A stretch of DNA of 64,000 bases from Marivivens donghaensis (GCF_030410045.1 NZ_JAUFRA010000007.1:186001-250000), one strand, 5' to 3'. Counted from the stretch's first letter, positions 24,460 to 32,163 are shown. Numbers and translations: made by a program. Notes: generated from the letters alone by a model not told the origin.

Positions 24460-25308
24460 ATGACCGACCGTCCGTTCCGTTCAGCTCTTTATATCCCTGG
24501 CTCGAAAGAGCGTGCTTTGGAAAAGGCGCGGGGGCTTCCTGTCGACGCAATCCTCTTTGACCTTGAGGACGCTGTTGCGCCTGATGAAAAGGTAAATGCA
24601 CGCCACACTTTGAAAGAGGCGCTTTATCAGGGCGGCTACGGCAACAAATATCGTGTCGTGCGGATTAACGGTCTGGATACCGAATGGGGCAAAGACGACG
24701 CTGCTGAAACGCTCGAGATGGAGTGTGATGCGGTTCTGCTGCCCAAGGTGAATTCGACCGCCGATGTTGACGCGCTGGCCGCGATCATCGGGGATAAGAA
24801 AATCTGGGCAATGATGGAAACCCCGCTGGGCATCATCAACGCGGCCTCTATCGCAGCACACCCGTCGATCGAAGGGTTCGTGCTAGGGACCAATGACCTC
24901 GCCAAAGACCTTAACACCCGCAAAGCTGAACGTCGTGAACCGCTGCTTTATGCGCTGCAAGCTGCGCTATTGGCGGCGAAGGCCTATGGCGTGATCACCA
25001 TTGATGGCGTCTACAACGCGTTCAAAGATGACGAAGGCCTAAAGGTCGAGTGCGAACAGGGCCGTGACATGGGCTATGACGGCAAATCGCTCATCCACCC
25101 TGCACAGGTCGAAATCACCAATGCTGCCTTTGCCCCGACCGAAGCCGAGATTGAACTGGCTCAGCGTCAGATCGCGGCCTTTGAAGAAGCTGAGGCGCAG
25201 GGGCTTGGTGTTGCGGTTGTTGATGGCAAGATCGTTGAAAACCTGCATATTGTGACGGCGCGGGCAACTCTTGCCAAAGCTGCGGCAATCGCCGCGTTGG
25301 ATAGTTAA
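24460..25308 (+). CDS. mcl2: (3S)-malyl-CoA thioesterase / malyl-CoA lyase family (Mcl2-like)
   Basis: Member of the CitE/HpcH lyase family acting on malyl-CoA in the ethylmalonyl-CoA (glyoxylate-free acetate assimilation) pathway. The 282-residue protein starts MTDRPFRSALYIPGSKERAL at the ATG 24460, with GAGGAAG upstream. It has FDLEDAVAPDEK with the metal-binding acids and AMMETPLGIINAASIAAHPS with the second acid. As I recall, in Rhodobacter sphaeroides the paralogue beginning MTDRPFRSALYIPGSK and clustered with mesaconyl-CoA hydratase is Mcl2, which hydrolyses malyl-CoA to malate, while the lyase Mcl1 is longer. A true lyase activity remains possible. Confidence 0.8.
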   Translation: MTDRPFRSALYIPGSKERALEKARGLPVDAILFDLEDAVAPDEKVNARHTLKEALYQGGYGNKYRVVRINGLDTEWGKDDAAETLEMECDAVLLPKVNSTADVDALAAIIGDKKIWAMMETPLGIINAASIAAHPSIEGFVLGTNDLAKDLNTRKAERREPLLYALQAALLAAKAYGVITIDGVYNAFKDDEGLKVECEQGRDMGYDGKSLIHPAQVEITNAAFAPTEAEIELAQRQIAAFEEAEAQGLGVAVVDGKIVENLHIVTARATLAKAAAIAALDS

Positions 25309-25341
25309 TTCGGGCGGAGCGTTCCGCCCAAAGGGGGCGGA

Positions 25342-25887
25342 ATGATTCTACTGATATTGGGCGTATTGCTATGGAGCGGCGCACATCTCTTCAAACGACT
25401 GGCACCCGAACAGCGGGCGGCTATGGGCGACAAGGGGCGCGGTCCGATCGCGATCCTGCTCTTTGTGTCGGTCGGTTTGATGATCGTTGGCTATCGGATG
25501 TGGTGGGCCGATCTGGCCTACGCGCCACCCGCGTGGGGCAAACATGCAAACAACACGCTGATGCTGGTGTCGATGTATCTCTTTGCGGCATCGGGCATGA
25601 AAACTGCCATCGCGCGCAAGATGCGTCACCCGATGCTGATCGGCGTGATTTTGTGGTCGGTCGCGCACCTTCTCGCCAATGGCGACTGGGCCTCGGTCGT
25701 TCTGTTTGGCGGCATGTTGATCTGGGCGGTGGTGTCCATCGTGCTGATCAACGCACAGAACCCCGTTTGGGAAAAACCCGCTCCTGCGCCCAAGGGCAAA
25801 GAGATCGGCGCAGCGTTCGGGTCACTCTTGGTCTACGGCGTGATCGCCTATATCCATATCCTGCTGGGCTATATGCCCTTCGGTTAA
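25342..25887 (+). CDS. NnrU-family integral membrane protein
   Basis: A 181-residue membrane protein with about five hydrophobic helices, starting MILLILGVLLWSGAHLFKRL after a strong AAAGGGGGCGG ribosome site. It contains the NnrU-family features: N-terminal GAHLFKR, PMLIGVILWSVAHLLANGD mid-protein and ANGDWASVVLFGG. NnrU was named from nitrite/nitric oxide reduction clusters, but most members, including those in this TCA/ethylmalonyl-CoA context, have no known role. The conserved histidines in helices might bind haem. It lies between mcl2 and the DUF1737 gene on the same strand. Confidence 0.9.
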   Translation: MILLILGVLLWSGAHLFKRLAPEQRAAMGDKGRGPIAILLFVSVGLMIVGYRMWWADLAYAPPAWGKHANNTLMLVSMYLFAASGMKTAIARKMRHPMLIGVILWSVAHLLANGDWASVVLFGGMLIWAVVSIVLINAQNPVWEKPAPAPKGKEIGAAFGSLLVYGVIAYIHILLGYMPFG

Positions 25888-25930
25888 CGCCGCTTCCTAT
25901 CGGGTCGCGGCCAGCACAGGACGCGACCCA

Positions 25931-26134
25931 ATGATTGCCTATCGTTTTCTCTCCGAGGATGACACCTCGGCTTTCTGCCACAAGGTGACCGAAGCCCTCT
26001 CCAAGGGTTGGAGCCTGCATGGCGATCCCACGTATTCCTTTGATGCGGCCCGCGGCGTGATGCGCTGTGGTCAAGCCGTCGTGAAAGACGTGGACGCCGA
26101 CTATTCCCCAGACATGAAGTTAGGACAGCTATGA
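25931..26134 (+). CDS. DUF1737 small protein
   Basis: A 67-residue cytosolic protein. The sequence MIAYRFLSEDDTSAFCHKVT followed by EALSKGWSLHGDPTY is the DUF1737 domain, which spans almost the whole protein. Its stop overlaps the mch start as ATGA (26131-26134), so the two are translationally coupled. Function is unknown; coupling to mesaconyl-CoA hydratase suggests a conserved partnership or only operon membership. Confidence 0.88.
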   Translation: MIAYRFLSEDDTSAFCHKVTEALSKGWSLHGDPTYSFDAARGVMRCGQAVVKDVDADYSPDMKLGQL

Positions 26135-27159
26135 CCAAAACCAATTCAGGCCGCTTCTTCGAAGACTACAAAGTCGGCGATGTGATCCGTCATGCGGTGC
26201 CTCGCACCGTGGCCGAAGGCGAACGCGCACTCTATCACGCGCTCTATCCTGCACGTCACGCGCTGTATTCGTCGGACGCTTTTGCTGCGGATTGCGGTCT
26301 GGATGGGTCGCCCTTGGATGATCTGATCGCGTTCCATGTGGTGTTCGGCAAAACCGTGCCTGACGTGTCGCTGAACGCGGTTGCGAACCTTGGTTATGCC
26401 GAAGGACGCTGGCTGGTTCCTGTCTATCCGGGCGATACGCTGCGCTCTGAATCCCAAGTGATCGGGGTTAAGGAAAATTCTAACGGGAAAACGGGCGTCG
26501 TCTATGTGCGCACGCGCGGGTTCAACCAAAACGACGAGGTTGTGCTGGAGTATGTTCGCTGGGTCATGGTCCGCAAAGGCAACCTCGATGCGCCAGCGCC
26601 CGAAGCTGTTCTACCCGACCTGAAAAAGGTTCTGTCGGTTGAGGATCTGGTCGTTCCCGAAGGTCTGACCTTTGACGACTATGACTTTGGCCTCGCTGGT
26701 GAAGCACACCGTTGGGGTGATTATGAGATCGGCGAAGTGATCGACCACGTTGATGGTGTGACCATCGAAGAAGCCGAGCACATGATAGCAACGCGTCTGT
26801 GGCAGAACACGGCCAAGGTCCACTTTGACCTGACCTTCCGCCCCGAAGGTCGCCTGATCTACGGCGGCCACGTGATTTCGATGGCGCGGGCCTTGTCGTT
26901 CAATGGTCTGGCGAACGCGCAGATGATCGTTGGTCTGAACGGTGGCGCTCACGCGAACCCGTGTTTCGCGGGGACAACGGTTAAGGCGTGGTCCGAAGTT
27001 CTGGATAAGACAGAGACCGATGTGCCGGGCGTTGGTGCTATTCGCTTGCGGTTGGTTGCGACCAGCGACGGGTCGGTGGGTCAGTTGAAGGGGGAGGATG
27101 GTAAATATCTTCCAGGTGTGCTCCTTGACCTCGACTATTGGGCGCTGATGCCGATCTAA
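26131..27159 (+). CDS. mch: Mesaconyl-CoA (2-methylfumaryl-CoA) hydratase
   Basis: Hydrates mesaconyl-CoA to beta-methylmalyl-CoA in the ethylmalonyl-CoA pathway for acetate assimilation. The 342-residue product has the double hot-dog (MaoC) layout: N-terminal domain with FEDYKVGDVIRHAVPRTV and LIAFHVVFGKTVPDVSLNA, C-terminal domain with WGDYEIGEVIDHVDGVTIEE and GGHVISMARALSFNGLAN. Length and order match Rhodobacter Mch. It is the last gene of the mcl2-nnrU-DUF1737-mch group and is followed by a terminator. Other genes of the pathway are not in this window. Confidence 0.93.
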   Translation: MTKTNSGRFFEDYKVGDVIRHAVPRTVAEGERALYHALYPARHALYSSDAFAADCGLDGSPLDDLIAFHVVFGKTVPDVSLNAVANLGYAEGRWLVPVYPGDTLRSESQVIGVKENSNGKTGVVYVRTRGFNQNDEVVLEYVRWVMVRKGNLDAPAPEAVLPDLKKVLSVEDLVVPEGLTFDDYDFGLAGEAHRWGDYEIGEVIDHVDGVTIEEAEHMIATRLWQNTAKVHFDLTFRPEGRLIYGGHVISMARALSFNGLANAQMIVGLNGGAHANPCFAGTTVKAWSEVLDKTETDVPGVGAIRLRLVATSDGSVGQLKGEDGKYLPGVLLDLDYWALMPI

Positions 27160-27172
27160 AACGCAAAACAGG

Positions 27173-27195
27173 GGCGTGACGCGAGTCGCGCCTTT
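27173..27195 (+). terminator. Terminator of the mcl2-mch operon
   Basis: GGCGTGA (27173-27179) pairs with TCGCGCC (27186-27192), including one G-U pair, around a 6-base loop. TTTGTTTCTTT follows. It separates mch from the sdh promoter region. Confidence 0.75.
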
Positions 27196-27225
27196 GTTTC
27201 TTTATAGTTTCTGTCGGGAATTAGT

Positions 27226-27260
27226 TTTGTGATCACAGGTTAAAATTACGTGATCACAAA
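27226..27260. promoter_or_regulatory. Tandem GTGATCAC palindromes upstream of sdhC
   Basis: TGTGATCACA at 27228-27237 and CGTGATCACA at 27249-27258 start 21 bases apart, exactly as upstream of sucC. The outer flanks TTTTGTGATCACA and GTGATCACAAA and the TTAAAA in the 11-base spacer are also shared. They lie about 150 bases before the sdhC ATG at 27406, with nothing but leader between. Likely operators of the GntR regulator encoded at 11559. Confidence 0.75.
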
Positions 27261-27405
27261 CCGTTCTGTTAACGCTAAAACAGACATTTTTTGGGGTATC
27301 ACCCTGATTGGATAGCGTGACAGAGCGGGAATTATACGTCAGAACAGACAGCGATGGCCCGTGTGCGCCTGCGTGCATGGCTGCCCAAATCCAAAGGGGA
27401 CCCAC

Positions 27406-27798
27406 ATGGCTGAAAAATCCAAGGGCGTTGAACGTCCGCTTTCGCCTTTCATGATCGGCCCGTACTACCGGCCACAGTTGACTTCGATGACGTCGATCCT
27501 GACGCGCATCACCGGTAACGCACTGATCGTTTCGACGCTTCTGGTCGTTTGGTGGCTGTTCGCCGCTGCGACGTCGGAAAGCTACTTTAACTTTGCAAAC
27601 GCTATCCTGACCTCGTTCGTGGGTGACGTTGTGATGACCCTCTCGGCGCTGGGCATCTGGTACCACTTCCTCGCTGGTCTGCGTCACCTCTATTTTGATG
27701 CGGGTCACGGGATGGACATCCCGACCGCTGAAAAGTTGGGCTGGGCCTGCATCATCGGGTCAGTCGTTCTGACCATCCTGACCATCGTGATCGTGTAA
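27406..27798 (+). CDS. sdhC: Succinate dehydrogenase cytochrome b556 subunit
   Basis: Membrane anchor of complex II that helps bind haem b and ubiquinone. The 130-residue protein starts MAEKSKGVERPLSPFMIGPY at the ATG 27406, after AAAGGGGAC; the frame to 27361 is leader. LTSMTSILTRITGNALIVST carries the quinone-site Ser/Arg region, and HFLAGLRHLYFDAGHG holds the haem-ligand histidine region. Three transmembrane helices are visible. First gene of sdhCDA-lipoproteins-sdhB. Confidence 0.95.
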   Translation: MAEKSKGVERPLSPFMIGPYYRPQLTSMTSILTRITGNALIVSTLLVVWWLFAAATSESYFNFANAILTSFVGDVVMTLSALGIWYHFLAGLRHLYFDAGHGMDIPTAEKLGWACIIGSVVLTILTIVIV

Positions 27799-27808
27799 GG
27801 AGAACGGG

Positions 27809-28180
27809 ATGCGTTATCTCACCGACCGTAAACGTGCCGTTGGCAAAGGCGCTTCGGGCACTGGCACCGAGCATCACCGCTACATGCAAGTGAGCGCTGT
27901 TGGCCTCGCGCTGATCGTGCCGACCTTCCTCTATATTTTTGGCCATGCGCTGGGCAGCGACTATGCGACTGTTCAAGCAACCTTTGCTCGTCCGATCCCT
28001 GCGATCCTAACGGGCCTCGTTCTGGTTTTCGGCCTGAAACACTTTAACGCTGGTTTCCAGATGATGATCGAAGACTACGCCCGCGGCACCGCTCGCAAGG
28101 CGTCAGTTATTTTCATGACCGCCTTCACTTATGCTCTGATGGCAACGGGCCTGTTCGCGCTCGCGAAGCTGGCTCTGTAA
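27809..28180 (+). CDS. sdhD: Succinate dehydrogenase membrane anchor subunit
   Basis: Second membrane subunit of complex II, 123 residues with three transmembrane helices. It starts after GGAGAACGGG at 27809 (MRYLTDRKRAVGKGASGTGT). GTEHHRYMQVSAVGLALIVP and GLKHFNAGFQMMIEDYARG contain the family histidine and the quinone-site DY motif. It lies 10 bases after sdhC and 12 before sdhA. Confidence 0.95.
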   Translation: MRYLTDRKRAVGKGASGTGTEHHRYMQVSAVGLALIVPTFLYIFGHALGSDYATVQATFARPIPAILTGLVLVFGLKHFNAGFQMMIEDYARGTARKASVIFMTAFTYALMATGLFALAKLAL

Positions 28181-28192
28181 GGAATACGACCG

Positions 28193-29998
28193 ATGGCATC
28201 ATACGAATACGAAGTTCACGAATACGACGTGGTAGTTGTCGGCGCTGGCGGCGCTGGCCTCCGCGCGACCCTCGGCATGGCCGAACAAGGTCTGCGCACT
28301 GCGTGTATCTCTAAAGTTTTCCCGACCCGTTCGCACACTGTTGCGGCGCAGGGCGGTATCGCGGCATCGCTGGGCAACATGGGTCCGGACAGCTGGCAGT
28401 GGCACATGTTTGACACTGTTAAGGGCTCTGATTGGCTCGGTGATACCGATGCGATGGAATACCTCGCACGCGAAGCCCCCAAAGCGGTTTACGAGCTGGA
28501 GCACTACGGCGTTCCGTTCTCGCGCACCGAAGAAGGCAAAATCTACCAGCGTCCGTTCGGTGGCCACACCACTGAATTCGGTGACGGCCCACCCGTTCAG
28601 CGCACCTGTGCTGCGGCTGACCGCACCGGTCACGCGATCCTGCACACGCTCTACGGCCAATCGCTGAAGAACAACGCAGAGTTCTACATCGAATACTTTG
28701 CGATCGACCTCATCATGTCCGAAGACGGTCAGTGCACTGGCGTTGTGTGCTGGAAGCTCGACGACGGCACGTTCCACGTCTTCAATGCAAAGATGGTCGT
28801 TCTGGCGACGGGTGGCTATGGCCGCGCATACTTCTCGGCGACCTCGGCGCACACCTGTACGGGTGACGGCGGCGGCATGGTGGCTCGCGCTGGTTTGGCT
28901 CTGCAGGATATGGAATTCGTTCAGTTCCACCCGACAGGTATCTACGGCTCTGGCTGTCTGATCACCGAAGGTGCACGTGGCGAAGGCGGTTACCTGACCA
29001 ACTCCGAAGGCGAGCGTTTCATGGAGCGTTATGCGCCCCAGTACAAAGACCTCGCACCGCGTGACTACGTATCCCGTTCCATGACCATGGAAATCCGCGA
29101 AGGCCGTGGCGTAGGTAAAGATGGCGATCACATCCACCTGCACCTCAATCACCTTCCTGCGGCGGCTCTGGCAGAACGTCTGCCGGGTATCTCCGAGTCC
29201 GCGAAAATCTTTGCTGGTGTTGACGTGACCAAAGAGCCGATCCCGGTTCTGCCGACAGTTCACTACAACATGGGCGGTATTCCGACCAACTATTGGGGCG
29301 AAGTGCTGAACCCGACCGCGAAAGACCCGAACGCTGTTGTTCCGGGCCTGATGGCTGTTGGTGAAGCTGGCTGTGCTTCGGTTCACGGTGCAAACCGTCT
29401 GGGGTCGAACTCTCTGATCGACCTCGTTGTGTTTGGCCGTGCGGCTGCGATCCGCGCTGGTAAGGTTGTGAACCCAGACAGCGCGAACCCGACCCTGAAC
29501 CAAGCGTCCATCGACAAAGCGTTCGATCGTTTCGACGGTCTGCGTCACGCGAAGGGCAATATGGCAACTGCGGAACTGCGTCTCGAGATGCAGAAAACCA
29601 TGCAGTCGGATGCAGCTGTGTTCCGTACCGCTGAAACCATGAAAGAAGGCGTCGAGAAGATGACCGCCATCGCTGCGAAAATGGATGACCTATCGGTCAC
29701 CGACCGCAGCTTGGTCTGGAACTCTGACCTGATGGAAACGCTCGAGCTGGCGAACCTTATGCCGAACGCTCTGGCAACCATCCATGGCGCTGAGGCACGT
29801 AAGGAATCCCGCGGTGCGCACGCACACGAGGACTTCCCGACCCGTGACGACGAAAACTGGCGTGTGCACACCATTTCCCGCGTTGATGGGAACAAGGTGG
29901 ACCTGACATATCGTCCGGTTGTCGTCGATCCGCTCACCACTGAAGCGGAAGGCGGTATCAGCCTCAAGAAGATCGCGCCGAAAGCACGGACGTTCTAA
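28193..29998 (+). CDS. sdhA: Succinate dehydrogenase flavoprotein subunit
   Basis: Catalytic subunit of complex II oxidising succinate to fumarate, on the cytoplasmic face. The 601-residue protein has the dinucleotide fold VVVGAGGAGLRA (GAGGAG at 17-22), the covalent FAD histidine His48 in RSHTVAAQGG, the QFHPTG substrate motif and RSMTMEIREGRGVG with the catalytic arginine. The C-terminal capping region with DLTYRPVVVDPL is normal. Its stop overlaps the next ATG (29998) as TAATG. Confidence 0.97.
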   Translation: MASYEYEVHEYDVVVVGAGGAGLRATLGMAEQGLRTACISKVFPTRSHTVAAQGGIAASLGNMGPDSWQWHMFDTVKGSDWLGDTDAMEYLAREAPKAVYELEHYGVPFSRTEEGKIYQRPFGGHTTEFGDGPPVQRTCAAADRTGHAILHTLYGQSLKNNAEFYIEYFAIDLIMSEDGQCTGVVCWKLDDGTFHVFNAKMVVLATGGYGRAYFSATSAHTCTGDGGGMVARAGLALQDMEFVQFHPTGIYGSGCLITEGARGEGGYLTNSEGERFMERYAPQYKDLAPRDYVSRSMTMEIREGRGVGKDGDHIHLHLNHLPAAALAERLPGISESAKIFAGVDVTKEPIPVLPTVHYNMGGIPTNYWGEVLNPTAKDPNAVVPGLMAVGEAGCASVHGANRLGSNSLIDLVVFGRAAAIRAGKVVNPDSANPTLNQASIDKAFDRFDGLRHAKGNMATAELRLEMQKTMQSDAAVFRTAETMKEGVEKMTAIAAKMDDLSVTDRSLVWNSDLMETLELANLMPNALATIHGAEARKESRGAHAHEDFPTRDDENWRVHTISRVDGNKVDLTYRPVVVDPLTTEAEGGISLKKIAPKARTF

Positions 29999-30372
29999 TG
30001 CGGTTCGCGTTTGTTGCATTGGCTGTTGTCGCAGGCCCGTTGCTCGCTGGTTGTGGCGAGCAGGTCCTGTCGATGACGCCAGCGACCTCGGTCGCGGAAT
30101 GCCAAGCGCAATACGACGCGGCCTTGAACCGTCCGAACTATTCGTCGTCTGGCGCTGGTGCCCTGTTTGGCCGTTCGGTTTCGCGGGGTATCCTCGAGGG
30201 CGCGTTTAACCAATGTGTTGCGCGTGTTGGCGGGACCGTCTCGGCTACACCCGAAGCGGTCTGGATCGTCGATGCGCCGCAAACGTCGACTGTGCCTGTC
30301 GCGTCGTCCACCACCTGTTTGCCAGGTGGGGCGGCCTTGCAAGGGGGGGTAGGATATTGCGTGCTGCGTTGA
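29998..30372 (+). CDS. Small predicted lipoprotein 1 between sdhA and sdhB
   Basis: A 124-residue protein starting at the ATG that overlaps the sdhA stop. The N-terminus MRFAFVALAVVAGPLLAGCG is a lipoprotein signal with lipobox LAGC (Cys19). The mature part has further cysteines (ECQAQYD, NQCVARVGG, TTCLPGG, GYCVLR), possibly disulfide-bonded in the periplasm. I recognise no domain. It is translationally coupled to sdhA, and the following gene overlaps its end by 16 bases. Confidence 0.7.
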   Translation: MRFAFVALAVVAGPLLAGCGEQVLSMTPATSVAECQAQYDAALNRPNYSSSGAGALFGRSVSRGILEGAFNQCVARVGGTVSATPEAVWIVDAPQTSTVPVASSTTCLPGGAALQGGVGYCVLR

Positions 30373-30635
30373 TCCTCGGCCTTCTGGCCTTGTCTGCCTG
30401 TGGTCCGATGTCGCCCGAAAAGGCGGCGGAAAGATGCGAAGAGCGGGCGCGTATGGCGCAAGGTCCTACCGGACATCTGACGCTTGGCGTAAACTCGTCC
30501 ACAGGGGGCTATGTTGGTGGGTCAATCGGGGTTTCGTCCGATTACCTACGCGGTGCCGATCCGATGTTGGTCTACGAACGTTGTGTCGTTGACCTCACTG
30601 GACAGGACCCAATCCGACAGCCGGACCTGCGTTAA
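30357..30635 (+). CDS. Small predicted lipoprotein 2 with TTG start
   Basis: Start inferred at TTG 30357, preceded by a strong GGGGGGGTAGGA run (30343-30354) and overlapping gene 1 by 16 bases; no ATG or GTG suits. Read from there the protein is about 92 residues with N-terminus (M)RAALILGLLALSACGPMSPE, a lipobox LSAC with Cys15. The mature part has CEERARMAQGP and YERCVVDLTGQDP, so the cysteine pattern resembles a reduced copy of gene 1. A gene finder could easily choose a false upstream start here. Function unknown. Confidence 0.65.
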   Translation: MRAALILGLLALSACGPMSPEKAAERCEERARMAQGPTGHLTLGVNSSTGGYVGGSIGVSSDYLRGADPMLVYERCVVDLTGQDPIRQPDLR

Positions 30636-30652
30636 TGAAAAGGATGACAGGC

Positions 30653-31003
30653 ATGAAACGGATTATCGCATTAGGGACCATCGTTGCCGCTCTGGCAGGA
30701 TGCACCACTGACAACATGGCAGAGATGACGGCAGAGGCAAAAACTGACGCCGCTCGCGCTGTTGTGGTTCCCATTGTGATGAACACCGAACTGCCCGGAG
30801 GTCACACGATCCCCGAATCCATCGCCACGGCTATGACCACCTGCATCATCGAGAACTCGACCGATGTAGAACTGACGGCTCTTGCCGCAGCGGCCGTAAC
30901 CGGACCTACCGCAGACACCAATTACATGGTGTCCAATATTCTCAGCCGTTCCTCCACGACCGCCTGTGCGTCTCGCGCACTAACGGGCGGCGCGGGGGCA
31001 TGA
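30653..31003 (+). CDS. Small predicted lipoprotein 3 between sdhA and sdhB
   Basis: About 116 residues from the ATG at 30653, which has AAAGGAT upstream; an ATG at 30635 overlapping the previous stop would add six residues. MKRIIALGTIVAALAGCTTD is a lipoprotein signal with lipobox LAGC (Cys17). The mature part is Ala/Thr-rich and has two further cysteines (MTTCIIENST and STTACASRAL). No family recognised. It ends 24 bases before sdhB and is certainly in the sdh transcript. Confidence 0.68.
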   Translation: MKRIIALGTIVAALAGCTTDNMAEMTAEAKTDAARAVVVPIVMNTELPGGHTIPESIATAMTTCIIENSTDVELTALAAAAVTGPTADTNYMVSNILSRSSTTACASRALTGGAGA

Positions 31004-31027
31004 CCTTAATCGCAGGAGCCTAAACCC

Positions 31028-31807
31028 ATGGTTCAACTTACGCTTCCCAAGAACAGCCGCCTCACCGTCGGCAAAACCTGGCCCAAGCCCGAAGGTGCAA
31101 CGAACCTCCGGTCGTTCCAGATTTACCGCTGGAACCCTGACGACGGGAAAAACCCGCGCATTGATACCTATTTCGTCGATATGGACGATTGTGGTCCGAT
31201 GGTTCTGGACGGCCTGATCTACATTAAGAACAAGATCGACCCGACCCTGACGTTCCGCCGTTCGTGCCGTGAAGGTATCTGTGGCTCTTGCGCGATGAAC
31301 ATCGACGGGATCAACACGCTGGCCTGTATCTACGGTCTGGATGAGATCAAGGGCGACGTTAAGATCAACCCGCTGCCGCACATGCCAGTGGTCAAGGACC
31401 TTATTCCTGACCTCACCCACTTCTACGCACAGCACGCGTCGATCATGCCGTGGCTGGAAACCAAAACCAACCGTCCGGCAAAAGAATGGCGCCAGTCGAT
31501 CGAAGATCGCAAGAAACTCGACGGTCTGTATGAGTGCGTTATGTGCGCGTCCTGCTCGACCTCCTGCCCGAGCTACTGGTGGAACTCAGACAAATACCTC
31601 GGACCTGCTGCGCTGCTCCACGCATATCGCTGGATCATCGACAGCCGTGATGAGGCAACCGGCGAGCGTCTGGACGAGTTGGAAGATCCGTTCAAACTCT
31701 ACCGCTGCCACACCATCATGAACTGCGCAAAAACCTGTCCGAAGGGTCTTAACCCTGCGAAGGCAATTGCGAGCATCAAGAAGATGTTGGTCGATCGCCA
31801 AGGCTAA
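31028..31807 (+). CDS. sdhB: Succinate dehydrogenase iron-sulfur subunit
   Basis: Electron-transfer subunit of complex II, 259 residues. All three clusters are readable: [2Fe-2S] Cys80, Cys85, Cys88 and Cys100 in RRSCREGICGSCAMN; [4Fe-4S] and [3Fe-4S] ligands in YECVMCASCSTSCPSYW (Cys170, 173, 176, 180) and CHTIMNCAKTCPKGLNP (Cys227, 233, 237). Start at ATG 31028 after CGCAGGAGCC. Separated from sdhA by three lipoprotein genes, an arrangement I associate with Rhodobacteraceae. Confidence 0.97.
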   Translation: MVQLTLPKNSRLTVGKTWPKPEGATNLRSFQIYRWNPDDGKNPRIDTYFVDMDDCGPMVLDGLIYIKNKIDPTLTFRRSCREGICGSCAMNIDGINTLACIYGLDEIKGDVKINPLPHMPVVKDLIPDLTHFYAQHASIMPWLETKTNRPAKEWRQSIEDRKKLDGLYECVMCASCSTSCPSYWWNSDKYLGPAALLHAYRWIIDSRDEATGERLDELEDPFKLYRCHTIMNCAKTCPKGLNPAKAIASIKKMLVDRQG

Positions 31808-31835
31808 TTGCCAGTGATTGCACGCTAAAGGTGAG

Positions 31836-31860
31836 GGCCCTGCCATGTGCAGGGCCTTTT
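31836..31860 (+). terminator. Terminator of the sdh operon
   Basis: GGCCCTGC (31836-31843) and GCAGGGCC (31849-31856) form an 8-bp stem with a 5-base loop, followed by TTTT. It is 29 bases after the sdhB stop. Confidence 0.9.
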
Positions 31861-31863
31861 ACG

Positions 31864-31902
31864 TTTCTGCCATGCAGCGTAATCATGCTGCATATGCAGA
31901 AA
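31864..31902. promoter_or_regulatory. Two CTGC-N3/4-GCAG palindromes (PhaR-like) upstream of a small gene
   Basis: CTGC-CAT-GCAG at 31867-31877 and CTGC-ATAT-GCAG at 31888-31899 start 21 bases apart. The whole block is itself a large inverted repeat: TTTCTGC...ATGCAGC, 8 bases, GCTGCAT...GCAGAAA. PhaR of Rhodobacter/Paracoccus is, as I recall, reported to bind CTGC-N3/4-GCAG type sequences. It lies about 30 bases before a -10-like TATGAT at 31931. Confidence 0.55.
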
Positions 31903-31930
31903 GATAAGTTAATATTCGTTCGTATAGTGC

Positions 31931-31936
31931 TATGAT
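31931..31936 (+). promoter_or_regulatory. Likely -10 hexamer of the small-gene promoter
   Basis: TATGAT matches five of six bases of TATAAT in an A/T-rich stretch, 35 bases before the ATG at 31971. No good -35 is seen at the proper distance (GTTAAT at best), which would fit a promoter that needs an activator or is a weak one. Confidence 0.4.
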
Positions 31937-31970
31937 GTGGTCAGGGCGGAGTATCGAGTGATTGGAGCCT

Positions 31971-32138
31971 ATGATGAACATCGCCATTCGAAATCCAGAG
32001 GCTGCTGCAAAAATCGTTCTATCGACTGACGCGATGGAGCAGTGGATTGAATATTACACTTACGAAAAACCTACGAAGATCAAAGCTGTGCGGAATTTAC
32101 CTGTATTGGATCAAATGTTCGCATATTACGACGCATGA
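31971..32138 (+). CDS. Small hypothetical protein, 55 residues
   Basis: Not recognised. Translated by hand, the frame starts at ATG 31971 (a second ATG follows directly) after TTGGAGCCT and encodes 55 residues: MMNIAIRNPEAAAKIVLSTD, then a Trp/Tyr-rich middle (EQWIEYYTYEKPTK) and the end VLDQMFAYYDA. It looks soluble, without signal peptide or cysteines. It has its own putative promoter, the PhaR-like palindrome pair upstream and a terminator 26 bases after its stop, so it is an independent unit. Its base composition is richer in A+T than its neighbours, which hints at acquisition or low expression. Being under 60 codons, it is easily missed. Confidence 0.55.
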   Translation: MMNIAIRNPEAAAKIVLSTDAMEQWIEYYTYEKPTKIKAVRNLPVLDQMFAYYDA

Positions 32139-32163
32139 TCCAGCCATGACTTTAGACTAAAAA

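Noticed and set aside
24991..24998. GTGATCAC inside the malyl-CoA gene
   Set aside because: Core only, within codons for Gly-Val-Ile-Thr; not paired and not in a promoter.
24460..25308. Citrate lyase beta subunit
   Set aside because: The protein is in the CitE superfamily, but no alpha or gamma citrate lyase subunit is nearby; the mch neighbourhood indicates a malyl-CoA enzyme.
28199..29548. 449-codon open frame on the minus strand
   Set aside because: Antisense to sdhA and without ribosome site or recognisable domain.
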